From: an uncultured Monoglobus sp.
Lineage (GTDB): Bacteria > Bacillota > Clostridia > Monoglobales > Monoglobaceae
Length of the DNA: 63,195 nucleotides
Assembly: GCA_947630135.1 (NCBI GenBank)
Contig: CANRGH010000012.1
Span: 1 to 63,195, forward strand
Direction of reading: 5' to 3'
Both the position numbers and the translations under genes were made by a program. Under the pieces are notes generated by a model. The model was not told where the DNA came from, searched no databases, and was given only the letters and a program-made list of their open reading frames with translations. Shown here piece after piece: positions 35,206 through 44,462 of the stretch (positions are counted from its first letter, which is position 1; every line of letters starts with the position of its first letter).

Positions 35206-38064
35206 ATGAAGAAAAAAATGTGTTTGATTTTGCTCCCATTTCTGCTGCTGACGCTGCTTCCGTCGAAAATAAGCTCGGCGGCGGACACGGTCTCGATCAC
35301 CGAGGCGGCGGGCAGCTTTGAGGCCGCGTACGCCGAATGGGTCGGCGCGGGCATTGACGGCGTGAATGCGTATATAAAGCCCGAGGGCGGCGAATACGCC
35401 CCGATAGACCGCGAGCTTCTGCGGGAATACAAAAGCGGCCTCTGCCGAGTTGACGCGCCCGGCCTCGCACCGGGGAGCTATCGGATAAAAATAGAGTATG
35501 ACAGCGGCGAAAACGGAACCGCGGCGGCCGAGACCGGGCCGCTTACCGTCAGCGCGTATCCCCGCGAGGGTTTCGCTTTCAGCGCCGCCTCGCCCCGAGG
35601 CGACGCGAGCGGCGGCTATAAGCCCGACGGCACGCCCAAAGACGGCGCGGACATAATCTACGTCTCAAACGGAAACAAAGACCGCGTTATGATAGACGGG
35701 ATACCCAAAGACGGCGTGGGCCTTGTGAGCATATTCGACTTCCGCGAGCGGAACAATATCACGACTCCGCTGATCGTGCGTCTGATCGGCAGGATCGACA
35801 TGCCCGAGGGCATGGAGAAATATCTGCTCGGGATAAGAAAGACCCAAAACGTCACGATCGAGGGCATAGGCGAGGACGCGGCGATCCACGGCTGGGGAAT
35901 AACGTTCAAGGAATCATCCGACATTGAGCTGCGCAATTTCGCGATAATGTGGTACGGCGGCGGCACCGACAGCGACGCGACGGCGCTTGACGGAAACAAT
36001 GACAACATCTGGATCCACAACCTTGAGTATTTCTACGGCGCTCACGGCCCCGACGAGGATCAGAGCAAAGGCGACGGCAGCATTGACATGAAAAATCAGT
36101 CGGACTATGTGACTATCTCATACAATCATTTCTGGGACTCCGGAAAGACCACGTTCACCGACAGCCCCGACGGCGCCTCGACAAAAACCCATGTCACCTA
36201 TCACCACAACCACTTTGACCACTCCGACTCGCGCCACCCGAGATGCGTCGGAAGCGACGTGCATATGTACAACAACTATTACGACGGCGTTTCCAAATAC
36301 GGCATAGGCGCGGCCGAGGGCTCGTGCGTATTCGCCGAGAACAATTATTTCAGATACTGCGAAAGACCCATGATAATCTCAAGCCAGGGCAGCGACGTTT
36401 ATAACTCGGACAAAAAGAATTACAGCGGCAAGGGAACGCTGTCGGGTCAGTCGGGTGGAATGATAAAAGCCTTCGGCAATTTTATCGGCGAACACAAGCG
36501 TTTTTACACGCAGCTCGACACCCCAAGCGACTTGGCGGCGGGAGTTAGCAACGCCGGCCATTTTGATTGTTATCTTGTCTCAAGCCGGGACGAGAAGGTT
36601 CCAGATACTGTCACGGCGCTCAAGGGCGGCGCGGCGTATGACAATTTTGACACCGCGGCAGATATGTATGATTATAACGCCGAGTCGGCCGAAAGCGCAG
36701 TTGAGACCGTTAAAAAATACGCGGGCCGCATGAACGGCGGAGACTTTGAATACACCTTCGACAATTCGGTTCAGGACAGCAATTATGATATGATACCCGA
36801 GCTTCAGGCTTTGGTCGAAAACTATGACCCTCCGATCGCCAAAGTCGGCGGCGACGCGACGCTCGTTGTTGAGCAGCCGCCCGAGCCGTCGAGCAGCAGG
36901 ATCACGCATAATTTTACGACCCAAGACACCGCGAGCGGCGTGTTTGAGATCAAGGGCTCGATAACCGACCTGTTCGGCATAATGCGGTATGACGCAGTCA
37001 ATCTGACAAAATCCCTCAAATTCGAGGGCAGCTCTTACATAAAATTCACGGCGGTACAGCGCGGCATTATGACGCTGCTCGCCAATCCGTACCGCGGCTC
37101 GGTCAACGTTAAGGTAAACAACGAGGTTGTCCGCGGCGACCCGCAAACCGGACTCATACGCTTTAACGTCGAGCCGGGCGAGACATACAACATCACCCGC
37201 GACAGCGTCTCGTATCTGTTCTATCTGGTTCTGGAATACGACCCGGACAGCCCGACGATAACACCGCTCCCCACGCAGGCGCCCACAGCCGCGCCCACCG
37301 CGAGACCGGGAGAACCGACACCCAAGCCGGGCGGCGGTTCCGACGTTCCGCCAAGCGGCGGATATATCCACAACTTCACCGAAAGCGACATGCGGAGCGA
37401 TTTTTACGCCATAAGCGGCGCCACGTCAAAGGACAGGGGCTCGATCGAATACGGCGGCATGACGCTGACTAACGCGTTCAAGCTCGGCAGCAGCTCGCGC
37501 ATAAGCTTCACCGCCCCGGGTGACGGCGAAATGCTGCTGGTTTTCGGCGCATCAAGCACGCCGACGGCGAAGATCAACGGCGAGGCTTTGACGGGCAGCG
37601 GAAACATGCTGACGTTTCCCGTAAACGGCGGCGAGAGCTACGAGATCACCAAAAACAGCGGCGAGCAGCTTATCTACTACATGGCGCTGACTCTTGACGC
37701 GACGCCCACCGACGCTCCGCCGACTACGGCACCGACGCCGACCACGGAACCGGCGCCGACTATGGAGCCGACGCCGACCGCGGAGCCCGAAAGCGGCGGA
37801 TATTCGATCAAATCCGCGGAGGATACGGAAAACGGGCTTAAAGTGACCGTCGGATACAGCAGCGCGGACGCTCCCGCGGCAAGGCTGCTCGCGGCAAGAT
37901 ATTTAGACGGCGTTCTGACCGATTTTGGCGGCGCTGTCGAAATAAAAGGCGCGGGGGAGTATCTTATCGAAAATTTCCGCGCGGAGGAAGGCGAAAGCGT
38001 TTCGCTTTACATATGGAGCGAAACGGACACGATCGCGCCGCTCTGTGATAAATTTGAAAAATAA
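35206..38064 (+). CDS. Secreted PL1 pectate lyase with two beta-sandwich modules
   Basis: 952 residues. Signal peptide 1-24 (cut after SSA). An N-terminal beta domain (VSITEAAGSFEAAYAEW) precedes a right-handed beta-helix pectate lyase of family PL1. VWIHN-type strand IWIHNLEYF, DQSKGDGSIDMKN (Ca site), VTISYNHFWD, and HPRCVGSDVHMYNNYYDG with the catalytic-type Arg are visible. Two repeated modules beginning YIHNF / THNFT resemble pectin-binding CBMs, then a Thr/Pro linker and a C-terminal domain (GGYSIKSAE) shared with the next gene. It cleaves polygalacturonate by beta-elimination outside the cell. The ATG at 35206 follows GGGGGA; no SLH or sortase signal, so it is released. Confidence 0.92.
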   Translation: MKKKMCLILLPFLLLTLLPSKISSAADTVSITEAAGSFEAAYAEWVGAGIDGVNAYIKPEGGEYAPIDRELLREYKSGLCRVDAPGLAPGSYRIKIEYDSGENGTAAAETGPLTVSAYPREGFAFSAASPRGDASGGYKPDGTPKDGADIIYVSNGNKDRVMIDGIPKDGVGLVSIFDFRERNNITTPLIVRLIGRIDMPEGMEKYLLGIRKTQNVTIEGIGEDAAIHGWGITFKESSDIELRNFAIMWYGGGTDSDATALDGNNDNIWIHNLEYFYGAHGPDEDQSKGDGSIDMKNQSDYVTISYNHFWDSGKTTFTDSPDGASTKTHVTYHHNHFDHSDSRHPRCVGSDVHMYNNYYDGVSKYGIGAAEGSCVFAENNYFRYCERPMIISSQGSDVYNSDKKNYSGKGTLSGQSGGMIKAFGNFIGEHKRFYTQLDTPSDLAAGVSNAGHFDCYLVSSRDEKVPDTVTALKGGAAYDNFDTAADMYDYNAESAESAVETVKKYAGRMNGGDFEYTFDNSVQDSNYDMIPELQALVENYDPPIAKVGGDATLVVEQPPEPSSSRITHNFTTQDTASGVFEIKGSITDLFGIMRYDAVNLTKSLKFEGSSYIKFTAVQRGIMTLLANPYRGSVNVKVNNEVVRGDPQTGLIRFNVEPGETYNITRDSVSYLFYLVLEYDPDSPTITPLPTQAPTAAPTARPGEPTPKPGGGSDVPPSGGYIHNFTESDMRSDFYAISGATSKDRGSIEYGGMTLTNAFKLGSSSRISFTAPGDGEMLLVFGASSTPTAKINGEALTGSGNMLTFPVNGGESYEITKNSGEQLIYYMALTLDATPTDAPPTTAPTPTTEPAPTMEPTPTAEPESGGYSIKSAEDTENGLKVTVGYSSADAPAARLLAARYLDGVLTDFGGAVEIKGAGEYLIENFRAEEGESVSLYIWSETDTIAPLCDKFEK

Positions 38065-38091
38065 TAATTCTTTTTGAGGAGGTACAAATGC

Positions 38092-40725
38092 ATGAAGAAA
38101 AAGATATGTCTGATTTTGGCCGCGGTTATGATGCTGACGCTGATCCCGGCGGGAATAAGCTCGGCGGCGGACACGGTCTCGATCACAAACTCAAACGGCT
38201 GGCTCGAGTCGGCCTATGCCGAATGGGCGCCGTTTGACGGGGCCGACAGCTACAACGTTTACGCCACAGCGAAGGGCGGCGGTTCAGTTAAGCTGGACGA
38301 TCCTCTGGTTCGGGAATATCCCGATTATTACCGCGCCGACGCGCTCGGACTTAAGGCCGGCGAGTACACGCTGCGCGTTGTTCCCGTGAAGAGCGGCGCG
38401 GAGATCGCGGACGCGGCGGCGGAGACAGAGGCTCTCACGGTCATGGCTCATGACAGAAGCGGCTTCGCGTTTTCAAAGAACTCACCGGTCGGCACCGCGA
38501 GCGGAGCCTATAACGACGACGGAACGTTAAAAGAAAACGCCGACGTGATCTATGTCACAAACGGCAACAAGGACACTGTAACGGTGAACAACGACCCCTC
38601 GCAGGGCGTCGGCCTGCCCGAGATCCTGCACTACCGCCAGCAGAAAAAGATCACCAAGCCTCTGGCGGTGCGGCTTATCGGCAGGGTCGAAGACCCCGCG
38701 GGACTTACGCGGCACACGGTTCAGATACAGGGCTGGGAGCAGAAAACCACGCCCATGGTCGGCCAGAGCCTGACGATCGAGGGCGTGGGAGACGACGCCG
38801 CGGTATACGGCTGGCTGATGTGCCTTAAGCGCATGGTCAACGTTGAAATACGGAATTTAGCCGTTATGTACGCCGGAGAAGGCGCGGAGGCCTCCTCGAT
38901 AGAAATGGACACCGACAACTTTAATATCTGGGTGCACAACTGTGACTTTTTATACAACGCGCCCGGAAAGGACGCCGATCAGGCCAAGGGTGACGGCGCG
39001 GTCGCGTTCAAGTCGGGTTCGAGCTATGTGACAGTCTCATACAACCACATGTGGGATCTGGGCAAAAACTTTGTCTCGGGCGGCCCGTGGGAAAACAGCA
39101 ATATGTACAGTCCCGAGGCTCATTACTACGCCACATATCACCACAACTGGTTCGATCACGGCGATTCGCGCATGCCGCGCTGCGTGGTCGGCGACAACCA
39201 CGTTTACAACAACTATTATGACGGAGTTGCCATGTACGGCATAGGCGCGGCGATGAAAACCTCGGTGTTCTCCGAGCGCAACTATTTCCGCCACACAAAC
39301 CGTCCGATGCTTATCGCCTCTCAGGGAAGCGATGTGTATAACAGCAGTAGAAATGATTATCTGGGCAGCAACGGTGACGGAAAGGGCACCCTTTCGGGTC
39401 AGATGGGCGGCATGATAAAATCATTCGGCGATGTGCCCATAGATCAGGAAACCTTATGGTTCTACGGCAGCGAAAAAGATACCGGCCAGTTTGACGCCTA
39501 CGAAGCGAAATCCCGCGATGAGCGCGTGCCGGACAGCGTCAAAGCGCTGAAGGGCGACCCTCAAGGCTTTGGAACATATGACAACTTTGACACCGATCCC
39601 GACATTATGTATGAATATACGTCGCAATCCGCGGAACAGGCGGTCGAGACCGTTAAAAAATACGCGGGCCGCGTCGAGGGCGGAGATTTTGAGTGGACGT
39701 TTGACAACGCGGTCGACGACTCTCACCACGGCATAAACCAAAAGCTGCTTGACAAGATAACGAACTACAAATCGAGCGTGGTCTCGGTGGGCGGCGGACT
39801 TCCGCTGATCCCGCCCGAACCCGCGCCGACCGCGACGCCCGACCCGAACGCCACGCCAAAGCCCACAAGCGCGCCCGCCACGCCTCCCGAGGGAGAGGTT
39901 AAGCCGATACCCGTCGGCGCGGACAGCTTTGCCAAGGACTGGAACGGCGGACAGAGCATGTCGGCGGGCGACATATCCGCAGACGGATATGTGGGTTGCT
40001 ACAAAGGCGGCGGCAACGGCTACAAGAGCAACAAATTCAGCGTGAACGGAGTCTCGATAACAAGGGGCTATCAGGCAAAGAAAGTTGACAGCCGCTCGTT
40101 CTATATCATTCCCGAAAGCGAGTGTATGATCACCGTTTATTTTTACACGGGAGGCGAAAACACGCTGGGTCTGTACCTCAGCCCCTCGGCCGAGCCTGCG
40201 GCGGTCTGCGCTCCCGACCACGGCGGCGGAGATTACGCCTTTACCTATCATTTTAAAGACGTGGGCTCCGCGCTCTATATCGCGAGCACAATGGGCGACA
40301 TAAACATTGCCGGAGTTTCGGTCCGCGCGGTTCCCGGCGGTGAAACGACGGCGCCCGAGCCCACGGCGACAGCCGAACCCGAGCCCACGGCCACGCCCGA
40401 TATTTCAGCGCCCACAACGGCGCCCAAACCGACCGCGGAGCCCGAAAGCGGCGGATATTCGATCAAAAGCGCCGAGGCCAAGGACGGCGGACTCGCGGTC
40501 ACAGTAGCCTACGACGGCGCGGAGCCCGCTCCCGCGGCAAAGCTTATCGCTGCGAAATACTCGGGCGGCGTTCTGACCGGCTTTAACGCGGGAATCGAGA
40601 TAAACGGCGCCGGCGAGTACGCGGTAAGCAGCTTTGAAATCGGCGAGGGCGAGACCTTCGCGCTGTTTATCTGGAGCGGCCTTGAAAACATAACACCTTT
40701 AAGCGAAAAATATAAAAATAAATAA
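38092..40725 (+). CDS. Secreted PL1 pectate lyase, tandem paralogue
   Basis: 877 residues, second gene of the operon 27 nt after the first. Same plan: signal peptide, AADTVSIT beta domain, PL1 helix (DQAKGDGAVAFKS, MWDLGKNFVSGG, MPRCVVGDNHVYNNYYDG with the Arg), one carbohydrate-module-like region (about 600-750), a Pro/Thr linker and the same GGYSIKSAE C-terminal domain. Divergence in the active-site loops suggests a different pectin preference (for example methylation). The start is ATG 38092 with GAGGAGG 9 nt before; the ATG four bases earlier is out of frame. Confidence 0.92.
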   Translation: MKKKICLILAAVMMLTLIPAGISSAADTVSITNSNGWLESAYAEWAPFDGADSYNVYATAKGGGSVKLDDPLVREYPDYYRADALGLKAGEYTLRVVPVKSGAEIADAAAETEALTVMAHDRSGFAFSKNSPVGTASGAYNDDGTLKENADVIYVTNGNKDTVTVNNDPSQGVGLPEILHYRQQKKITKPLAVRLIGRVEDPAGLTRHTVQIQGWEQKTTPMVGQSLTIEGVGDDAAVYGWLMCLKRMVNVEIRNLAVMYAGEGAEASSIEMDTDNFNIWVHNCDFLYNAPGKDADQAKGDGAVAFKSGSSYVTVSYNHMWDLGKNFVSGGPWENSNMYSPEAHYYATYHHNWFDHGDSRMPRCVVGDNHVYNNYYDGVAMYGIGAAMKTSVFSERNYFRHTNRPMLIASQGSDVYNSSRNDYLGSNGDGKGTLSGQMGGMIKSFGDVPIDQETLWFYGSEKDTGQFDAYEAKSRDERVPDSVKALKGDPQGFGTYDNFDTDPDIMYEYTSQSAEQAVETVKKYAGRVEGGDFEWTFDNAVDDSHHGINQKLLDKITNYKSSVVSVGGGLPLIPPEPAPTATPDPNATPKPTSAPATPPEGEVKPIPVGADSFAKDWNGGQSMSAGDISADGYVGCYKGGGNGYKSNKFSVNGVSITRGYQAKKVDSRSFYIIPESECMITVYFYTGGENTLGLYLSPSAEPAAVCAPDHGGGDYAFTYHFKDVGSALYIASTMGDINIAGVSVRAVPGGETTAPEPTATAEPEPTATPDISAPTTAPKPTAEPESGGYSIKSAEAKDGGLAVTVAYDGAEPAPAAKLIAAKYSGGVLTGFNAGIEINGAGEYAVSSFEIGEGETFALFIWSGLENITPLSEKYKNK

Positions 40726-40743
40726 ATTTCTTCCCAATTAATC

Positions 40744-40772
40744 CGGCTCCCCCTTAAAATAAGGGGGAGCCG
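40744..40772 (+). terminator. Hairpin after the pectate lyase operon
   Basis: CGGCTCCCCCTT-aaaat-AAGGGGGAGCCG, perfect 12-bp stem but no T-run; a terminator or a dispersed palindrome. Confidence 0.5.
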
Positions 40773-40811
40773 AAACATAGTGATTAGTGATTAGTGAATA
40801 GCGAATAGGGG

Positions 40812-40912
40812 CCGCCTGTGCTATTTGCTAATCACTATGTTCGTAGGGCCGGATGCCCACATCCGGCCGTGGCGGCATGTGGGCATGCCGCCCTACAGGA
40901 CGTCGAGGGCGC
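40812..40912. repeat. 101-bp dispersed repeat, copy 1
   Basis: Nearly identical (about 3 mismatches) and in direct orientation to 41601-41701; its core from GTAGGGCCGG to CGCCCTAC also recurs at 62830-62883. It contains the inverted repeats GGATG..CATCC and GGCGGCATG..CATGCCGCC. The rest of 40726-41240 holds short ATTAGTGA repeats and no gene. Confidence 0.85.
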
Positions 40913-41240
40913 ACATTTCCGCTCACGCTAATGATTTGTGGCCCCATTTATTTGTGCAATCGGAATACGATTGTGCCTCGAACCCGCTTCGCGGCTCCGG
41001 CCGCAGTCCTCTGCGGAAAATTTGACAAATCCCGTGAAAGCGGTATAATAAAGAAAAGTGTAACCGGGACATCAAATAGATGTATTAAAAAACAAGCCGT
41101 TTTATTTTAAATCAAAATGAGACAATGACCCCAACAAAAGGCTTTTGGGCTACGCCGGATGAGAATATGTCTGTTGGTGATAAATATCACTCACTCAATG
41201 GCGGGCAGAAAGGATTTAAACCTAAACAGAGGTGGTATAG

Positions 41241-41555
41241 ATGAAAGATGTATGCGATATTATAAAACTGTCCGGTGACAATGGAAAACAATATTTAAAA
41301 AGCATTATTTCAGAAAAACCGCGTTTCAACAAAGATAAGATACTGCGGCACTTGAAAAAAGGAAAAGTAGTCGCAGTTGCCGCCGGCTATGCAAAGGATA
41401 TTCTTACCGAGCAAAAAATTAACGGCGAATATACATGTATGTCTGATGGTGTGTATGTTTGGCGTTCTGATATAATTTATTATGTTGAACGTTATAATAT
41501 GAAACTATACGATGATTTTGAGGAATATGTGACAACTCACAATAAAACACATTGA
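41241..41555 (+). CDS. Hypothetical protein, 104 residues, between direct repeats
   Basis: AT-rich gene beginning MKDVCDIIKLSGDNGKQYL, basic N-terminal half, with YVWRSDIIYYVERYNMKLYD near the end. No domain recognised; soluble, no signal peptide. GAGGTGG precedes the ATG. A leader from about 41100 with short hairpins precedes it. The flanking 101-bp direct repeats and the different base composition suggest the segment was gained or is a cargo. Confidence 0.6.
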   Translation: MKDVCDIIKLSGDNGKQYLKSIISEKPRFNKDKILRHLKKGKVVAVAAGYAKDILTEQKINGEYTCMSDGVYVWRSDIIYYVERYNMKLYDDFEEYVTTHNKTH

Positions 41556-41600
41556 TTAAACGTAAGCTTTCCTTTGAAGGGAAGTTGTCCAGTGCCGGAA

Positions 41601-41701
41601 CCGCCTGTGCTATTTGCTAATCACTATGTTCGTAGGGCCGGATGCCCACATCCGGCCGTGGCGGCATGTGGGCATGTCGCCCTACGGGACGTCGAGGGCG
41701 C
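41601..41701. repeat. 101-bp dispersed repeat, copy 2
   Basis: Direct-orientation copy of 40812-40912, enclosing about 690 bp with the 104-residue gene. Confidence 0.85.
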
Positions 41702-41734
41702 CGTCCCCTACGAAAAGTGTGCAAAACGCCATAG

Positions 41735-41850
41735 GGGCGGATATTATCCGCCCGAATGGCTCCCCTTGGGGGAGCTGGCAGCGAAGCTGACTGAGAGGGG
41801 AACTTCGCAGCAATAACCCCTCTCCCCAAAGGGAGAGGCAGAACGGGCGG
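41735..41850. repeat. Dispersed palindromic repeats
   Basis: GGGGCGGATATTATCCGCCC (also at 62579 and 62788 with ATAATATC), then GGCTCCCCTTGGGGGAGCTGG..GACTGAGAGGGG and CCCCTCTCCCCAAAGGGAGAGG, the same family as 30410-30510. No gene in 41556-41912. Confidence 0.7.
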
Positions 41851-41875
41851 CCACACTTCCTTGGGGAGTGATTTT

Positions 41876-41911
41876 AAAAAGCCGCGGCAAGCCCATTGGA
41901 CTTGCCGCGGC
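41876..41911 (-). terminator. Terminator of tmRNA
   Basis: GCCGCGGCAAG-tccaatggg-CTTGCCGCGGC followed by TTTTTAAAA on the minus strand, 1 nt after the tmRNA CCA end. Confidence 0.92.
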
Positions 41912-41912
41912 G

Positions 41913-42260
41913 TGGTGGAGATGAGGGGAATTGAACCCCTGTCCGAAACTGCGTCCTCAAGAGGCGCTACGAGCGTAGTCAATGATTAAAATTCCCTCGC
42001 GCGCAGGCTCATTGACAGGCCGGGCGCGCTCGGTAGCTTCATGATTGCATGGGCGCGTCAAAGCTTTCGCGCCTCACGTTCACCGCGTCGTTAATGCCCG
42101 GAACCGGATCCGCGGTAAACCCGGGCGGACAAGCCGCGGTTAGGCGGCCAGTGCTACTCTGTTATTGTTAGCGTTTAATTTTAAGTCGGGCTTTTAACGT
42201 GGTTCCCGCCACGGCTCGCTCCTCAGGCCTCCGCGGCCCCGTCGAAACCATTACATCCCC
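41913..42260 (-). ncRNA. ssrA: tmRNA (transfer-messenger RNA)
   Basis: 348 nt. The 5' GGGGATG pairs with the 3' CATCTCC, followed by ACCA with encoded CCA; the T arm GGGGTTCAATTCCCC is present, and the 5' part has the tmRNA GGTTTCGACGGGG. The tag frame at 42140-42172 reads ANNNRVALAA then TAA (an AAC codon may precede it), ending in the usual protease signal. tmRNA with SmpB rescues stalled ribosomes. SmpB is encoded 1.6 kb upstream on the same strand. Confidence 0.95.
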
Positions 42261-42576
42261 GGATTTATTTTTCGGGATATATTTTTCAAATATATCCCGG
42301 AAAAGTCGAAACCATTATATCCCGGATTTTAATTTATAATATATTTTGTCAATATATTCCCGGAAAAGTCGAAACCATTATATCCCGGATTTTAATTTAT
42401 AATATATTTTGTTAATATATTCCCGGAAAAGTTGAAACCATTACATCCCGGATTTTGATTTATGATGTTTTTTGTCAGTATATCTTCGGAATGTCGAAAC
42501 CGTTACATTCCGGCTTTGATTTATGATGTTTTCGTCAATATATTCCCGGAAAATTCAAAAGCGTTACATCCCGAAG
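42241..42576 (-). repeat. Tandem array of tmRNA promoter/5'-end units
   Basis: Units start (plus strand) at 42241, 42305, 42368, 42431, 42493 and about 42554, period 61-64 bp. Each begins GTCGAAACCRTTAYATCCCGG, the complement of the first 20 nt of tmRNA, so unit 1 is the true tmRNA 5' end. Units 2 and 3 differ at one base. On the minus strand a unit carries TTGACA or a variant, an AT-rich stretch, then GGGATRTAAYGGTTTCGAC. The outermost unit overlaps the stop of the esterase gene. Confidence 0.85.
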
Positions 42577-43403
42577 TTTGTTTTATCATACAGCCACTTT
42601 ATAGACAGGTCGATCCAAGCCGCGGCTGATGGCTCTATATGCCTATCCTCATTGGCGGTCAGTATGTTAGCCAGCGACAGCCCATGGCTGCCCTTCGGGA
42701 AAATATGCAGCTCGTACTCCACACCGTGATCAAGCAGCGCCTGCGCGAAGCGCATAGAGCTGTACACGGGTACTGATTTGTCATCAAAAGTATGCCAGAT
42801 AAAGCAGGGAGGCGTGTCTTTTGTGACAAATTTATCGAGGCCGAAATATTTTTCGTTCTCCGGATTTTTGCCGACAAACCGCTCTTTGGTGCCGGCGTGA
42901 GTCTTGCCTTCCTCGTCTATTATTACCGGATAGCAGAGAATCAAACCGTCGGGGCGGTTTTTTCCGCCCGAGGCCGCCGCGATACAGCGCTTGTCGTAGT
43001 GTACGCCCAGCGACGCCGCCAGATGTCCTCCCGCCGAAAATCCGCAAACATATATGTTTTGTTTGTCGATCCCGTGTTTTTCTGCCATTTCACGCACAAG
43101 CGCCACGGCCGTCGCCAACTGGCACTGAGGAATAGGCCACTCCGCGGGCTCCACCGAGTAATTCAGCACAAAGGCGTGGAACCCGGCCGCGCAGTATTTG
43201 AGCGCCACAGCCTCGGCCTCTCTTGCCGAGCGGAACCCGTAGCCACCGCCCGGGCACACGATCACCGCAGATCAGGTTTTTATACGCGTTTTTTGGAGCA
43301 GATCGGGCGATAAGATATAGGACGAAAGTGTGGCCTTATCCCTCGGCGGCGCGGCTCCGGCCGCCGTATAGTCCGGAACTATGTCAAATGTCTTTGTCAG
43401 CAT
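42564..43403 (-). pseudogene. Alpha/beta-hydrolase esterase with in-frame TGA at codon 44
   Basis: From ATG 43403 the frame reads MLTKTFDIVPDYTAAGA and continues to DLLQKTRIKT, then TGA (43272-43274), then SAVIVCPGGGYGF in the same frame to the end. The body has PGGGY (oxyanion hole), CGFSAGGH (nucleophile Ser), Asp in HTFDDKSVP and His in GSHGLS: a carbohydrate-esterase type (BD-FAE-like / acetylxylan esterase). The TGA replaces a codon, probably CGA, so without readthrough only 43 residues are made. The 233-residue part from 43265 lacks the first strands and a ribosome binding site. The start is 1 nt after the yqeY stop (coupled). Confidence 0.75.
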
Positions 43404-43404
43404 A

Positions 43405-43842
43405 TTATTTTATCATGCTTGCCACTACTTGATTTATCAGCTTGCCGTCGGCTTTGCCTTTGAGCTCGCCCATAACGGCCTTCATGATCATGCCGCGGTT
43501 GCCGCTTGCAATGACGTCGGCGAATTTTTCTTCGATCACCTTGCGGATCTCGTCCTCGGAGAGCTGCTTGGGGGCAAACTCTGTGATGACCTCGACCCTT
43601 GCTTTATATTCGTCGATGAGCTCGGTCCTGTCCGCGGGGCAGGTATCAAGCTGCTCCTTCGCGGTCTTAAGCTCCTTGAGCACGGCAGCGTCAACCATAT
43701 CCTCCGGAATATCGTCGCGGCAGCCCGCGTCAATAGCGGCCTTCTTGACCGCGGCGATAAGGCTTGAGATCGTGTCCTTCCGCGCCTTGTCGCGCGCCTT
43801 CATAGCGGCGATCATGGCGGTTTGCAGTTCTTTTATTGTCAT
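43405..43842 (-). CDS. yqeY: GatB/YqeY domain protein
   Basis: 145 residues, all-helical, matching YqeY: MTIKELQTAMIAAMKARDK at the start, KEQLDTCPADRTEL, FAPKQLSEDEI, and the C-terminal GRGMIMKAVMGELKGKADGK-type motif (here NRGMIMKAVMGELKGKADG). This fold is shared with the tail of GatB and may bind tRNA; its role is not settled. ATG 43842 follows GAGGAG; the longer frame runs into smpB. It lies between smpB and the broken esterase. Confidence 0.93.
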   Translation of the reverse strand: MTIKELQTAMIAAMKARDKARKDTISSLIAAVKKAAIDAGCRDDIPEDMVDAAVLKELKTAKEQLDTCPADRTELIDEYKARVEVITEFAPKQLSEDEIRKVIEEKFADVIASGNRGMIMKAVMGELKGKADGKLINQVVASMIK

Positions 43843-43846
43843 AATA

Positions 43847-44320
43847 TCAACTCCTCGTATAATTTTTAAGCGCGCGGTCCATGCGGCGCTGCGCGTCGCG
43901 CTTTGCCATAGCGTCGCGCTTGTCATAGTTCTTTTTGCCCCGGCAAAGACCCACCGAGACTTTTATATACTGATTCTTAAAATAGACCTTAAGCGGGATC
44001 AGCGTATAGCCCTGCTGCTGTGTCAGCCCTATCAGGCGGTTGATCTCGCGCTTGTGGAGCAGCAGCCTCCGCGGCCGCTCCGGGTCGGCGTTCCACATGC
44101 TTCCCTGCTCATAGGGGCTGATGTGGACCCCGAGCAGGACCGCCTCGCCGCCCTTTAATGAAACATAGCTGTCTTTAAGATTGATGCGGCCGGCGCGGAT
44201 CGACTTGACCTCGGTGCCCCAAAGCTCGATTCCGGCCTCGTATTCCTCATCAACAAAATAGTCGTGATACGCCTTTTTGTTGCGCGCCATGATTTTTTCG
44301 TTTGCGATATTGTCGGCCAA
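43847..44320 (-). CDS. smpB: SmpB, tmRNA-binding protein
   Basis: 157 residues with the SmpB core: [54 protein letters not shown], and the basic tail [17 protein letters not shown]. It binds tmRNA and fills the decoding site during trans-translation. The start is TTG 44320 with GAGGTGGGAT upstream; ATG 44290 (MARNKKAY) is where most homologues begin but has no ribosome binding site. First gene of smpB-yqeY-esterase-ssrA. Confidence 0.95.
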   Translation of the reverse strand: MADNIANEKIMARNKKAYHDYFVDEEYEAGIELWGTEVKSIRAGRINLKDSYVSLKGGEAVLLGVHISPYEQGSMWNADPERPRRLLLHKREINRLIGLTQQQGYTLIPLKVYFKNQYIKVSVGLCRGKKNYDKRDAMAKRDAQRRMDRALKNYTRS

Positions 44321-44462
44321 AATCCCACCTCTTTTGCTCTTTGGTTATACTATTATAATCATTTTCGCTCAAAAAGTCAAGAGCAATAAAATGTCGGATA
44401 TCGCGGCGCGTTTTTTGCTTTACATTTTGATAAAAATAAACTATAATAAAAGCGGTGATATT

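Noticed and set aside
40853-41110. ORFs with HIRPWRH / PTSGRGG-type sequences
   Set aside because: Translations of the dispersed repeat; the same residues recur at 41.6 and 62.8 kb.
42241-42576. CRISPR-like array (63-bp period)
   Set aside because: The units are alike over their full length, with no variable spacers; they match the tmRNA 5' end, and no cas gene is near.
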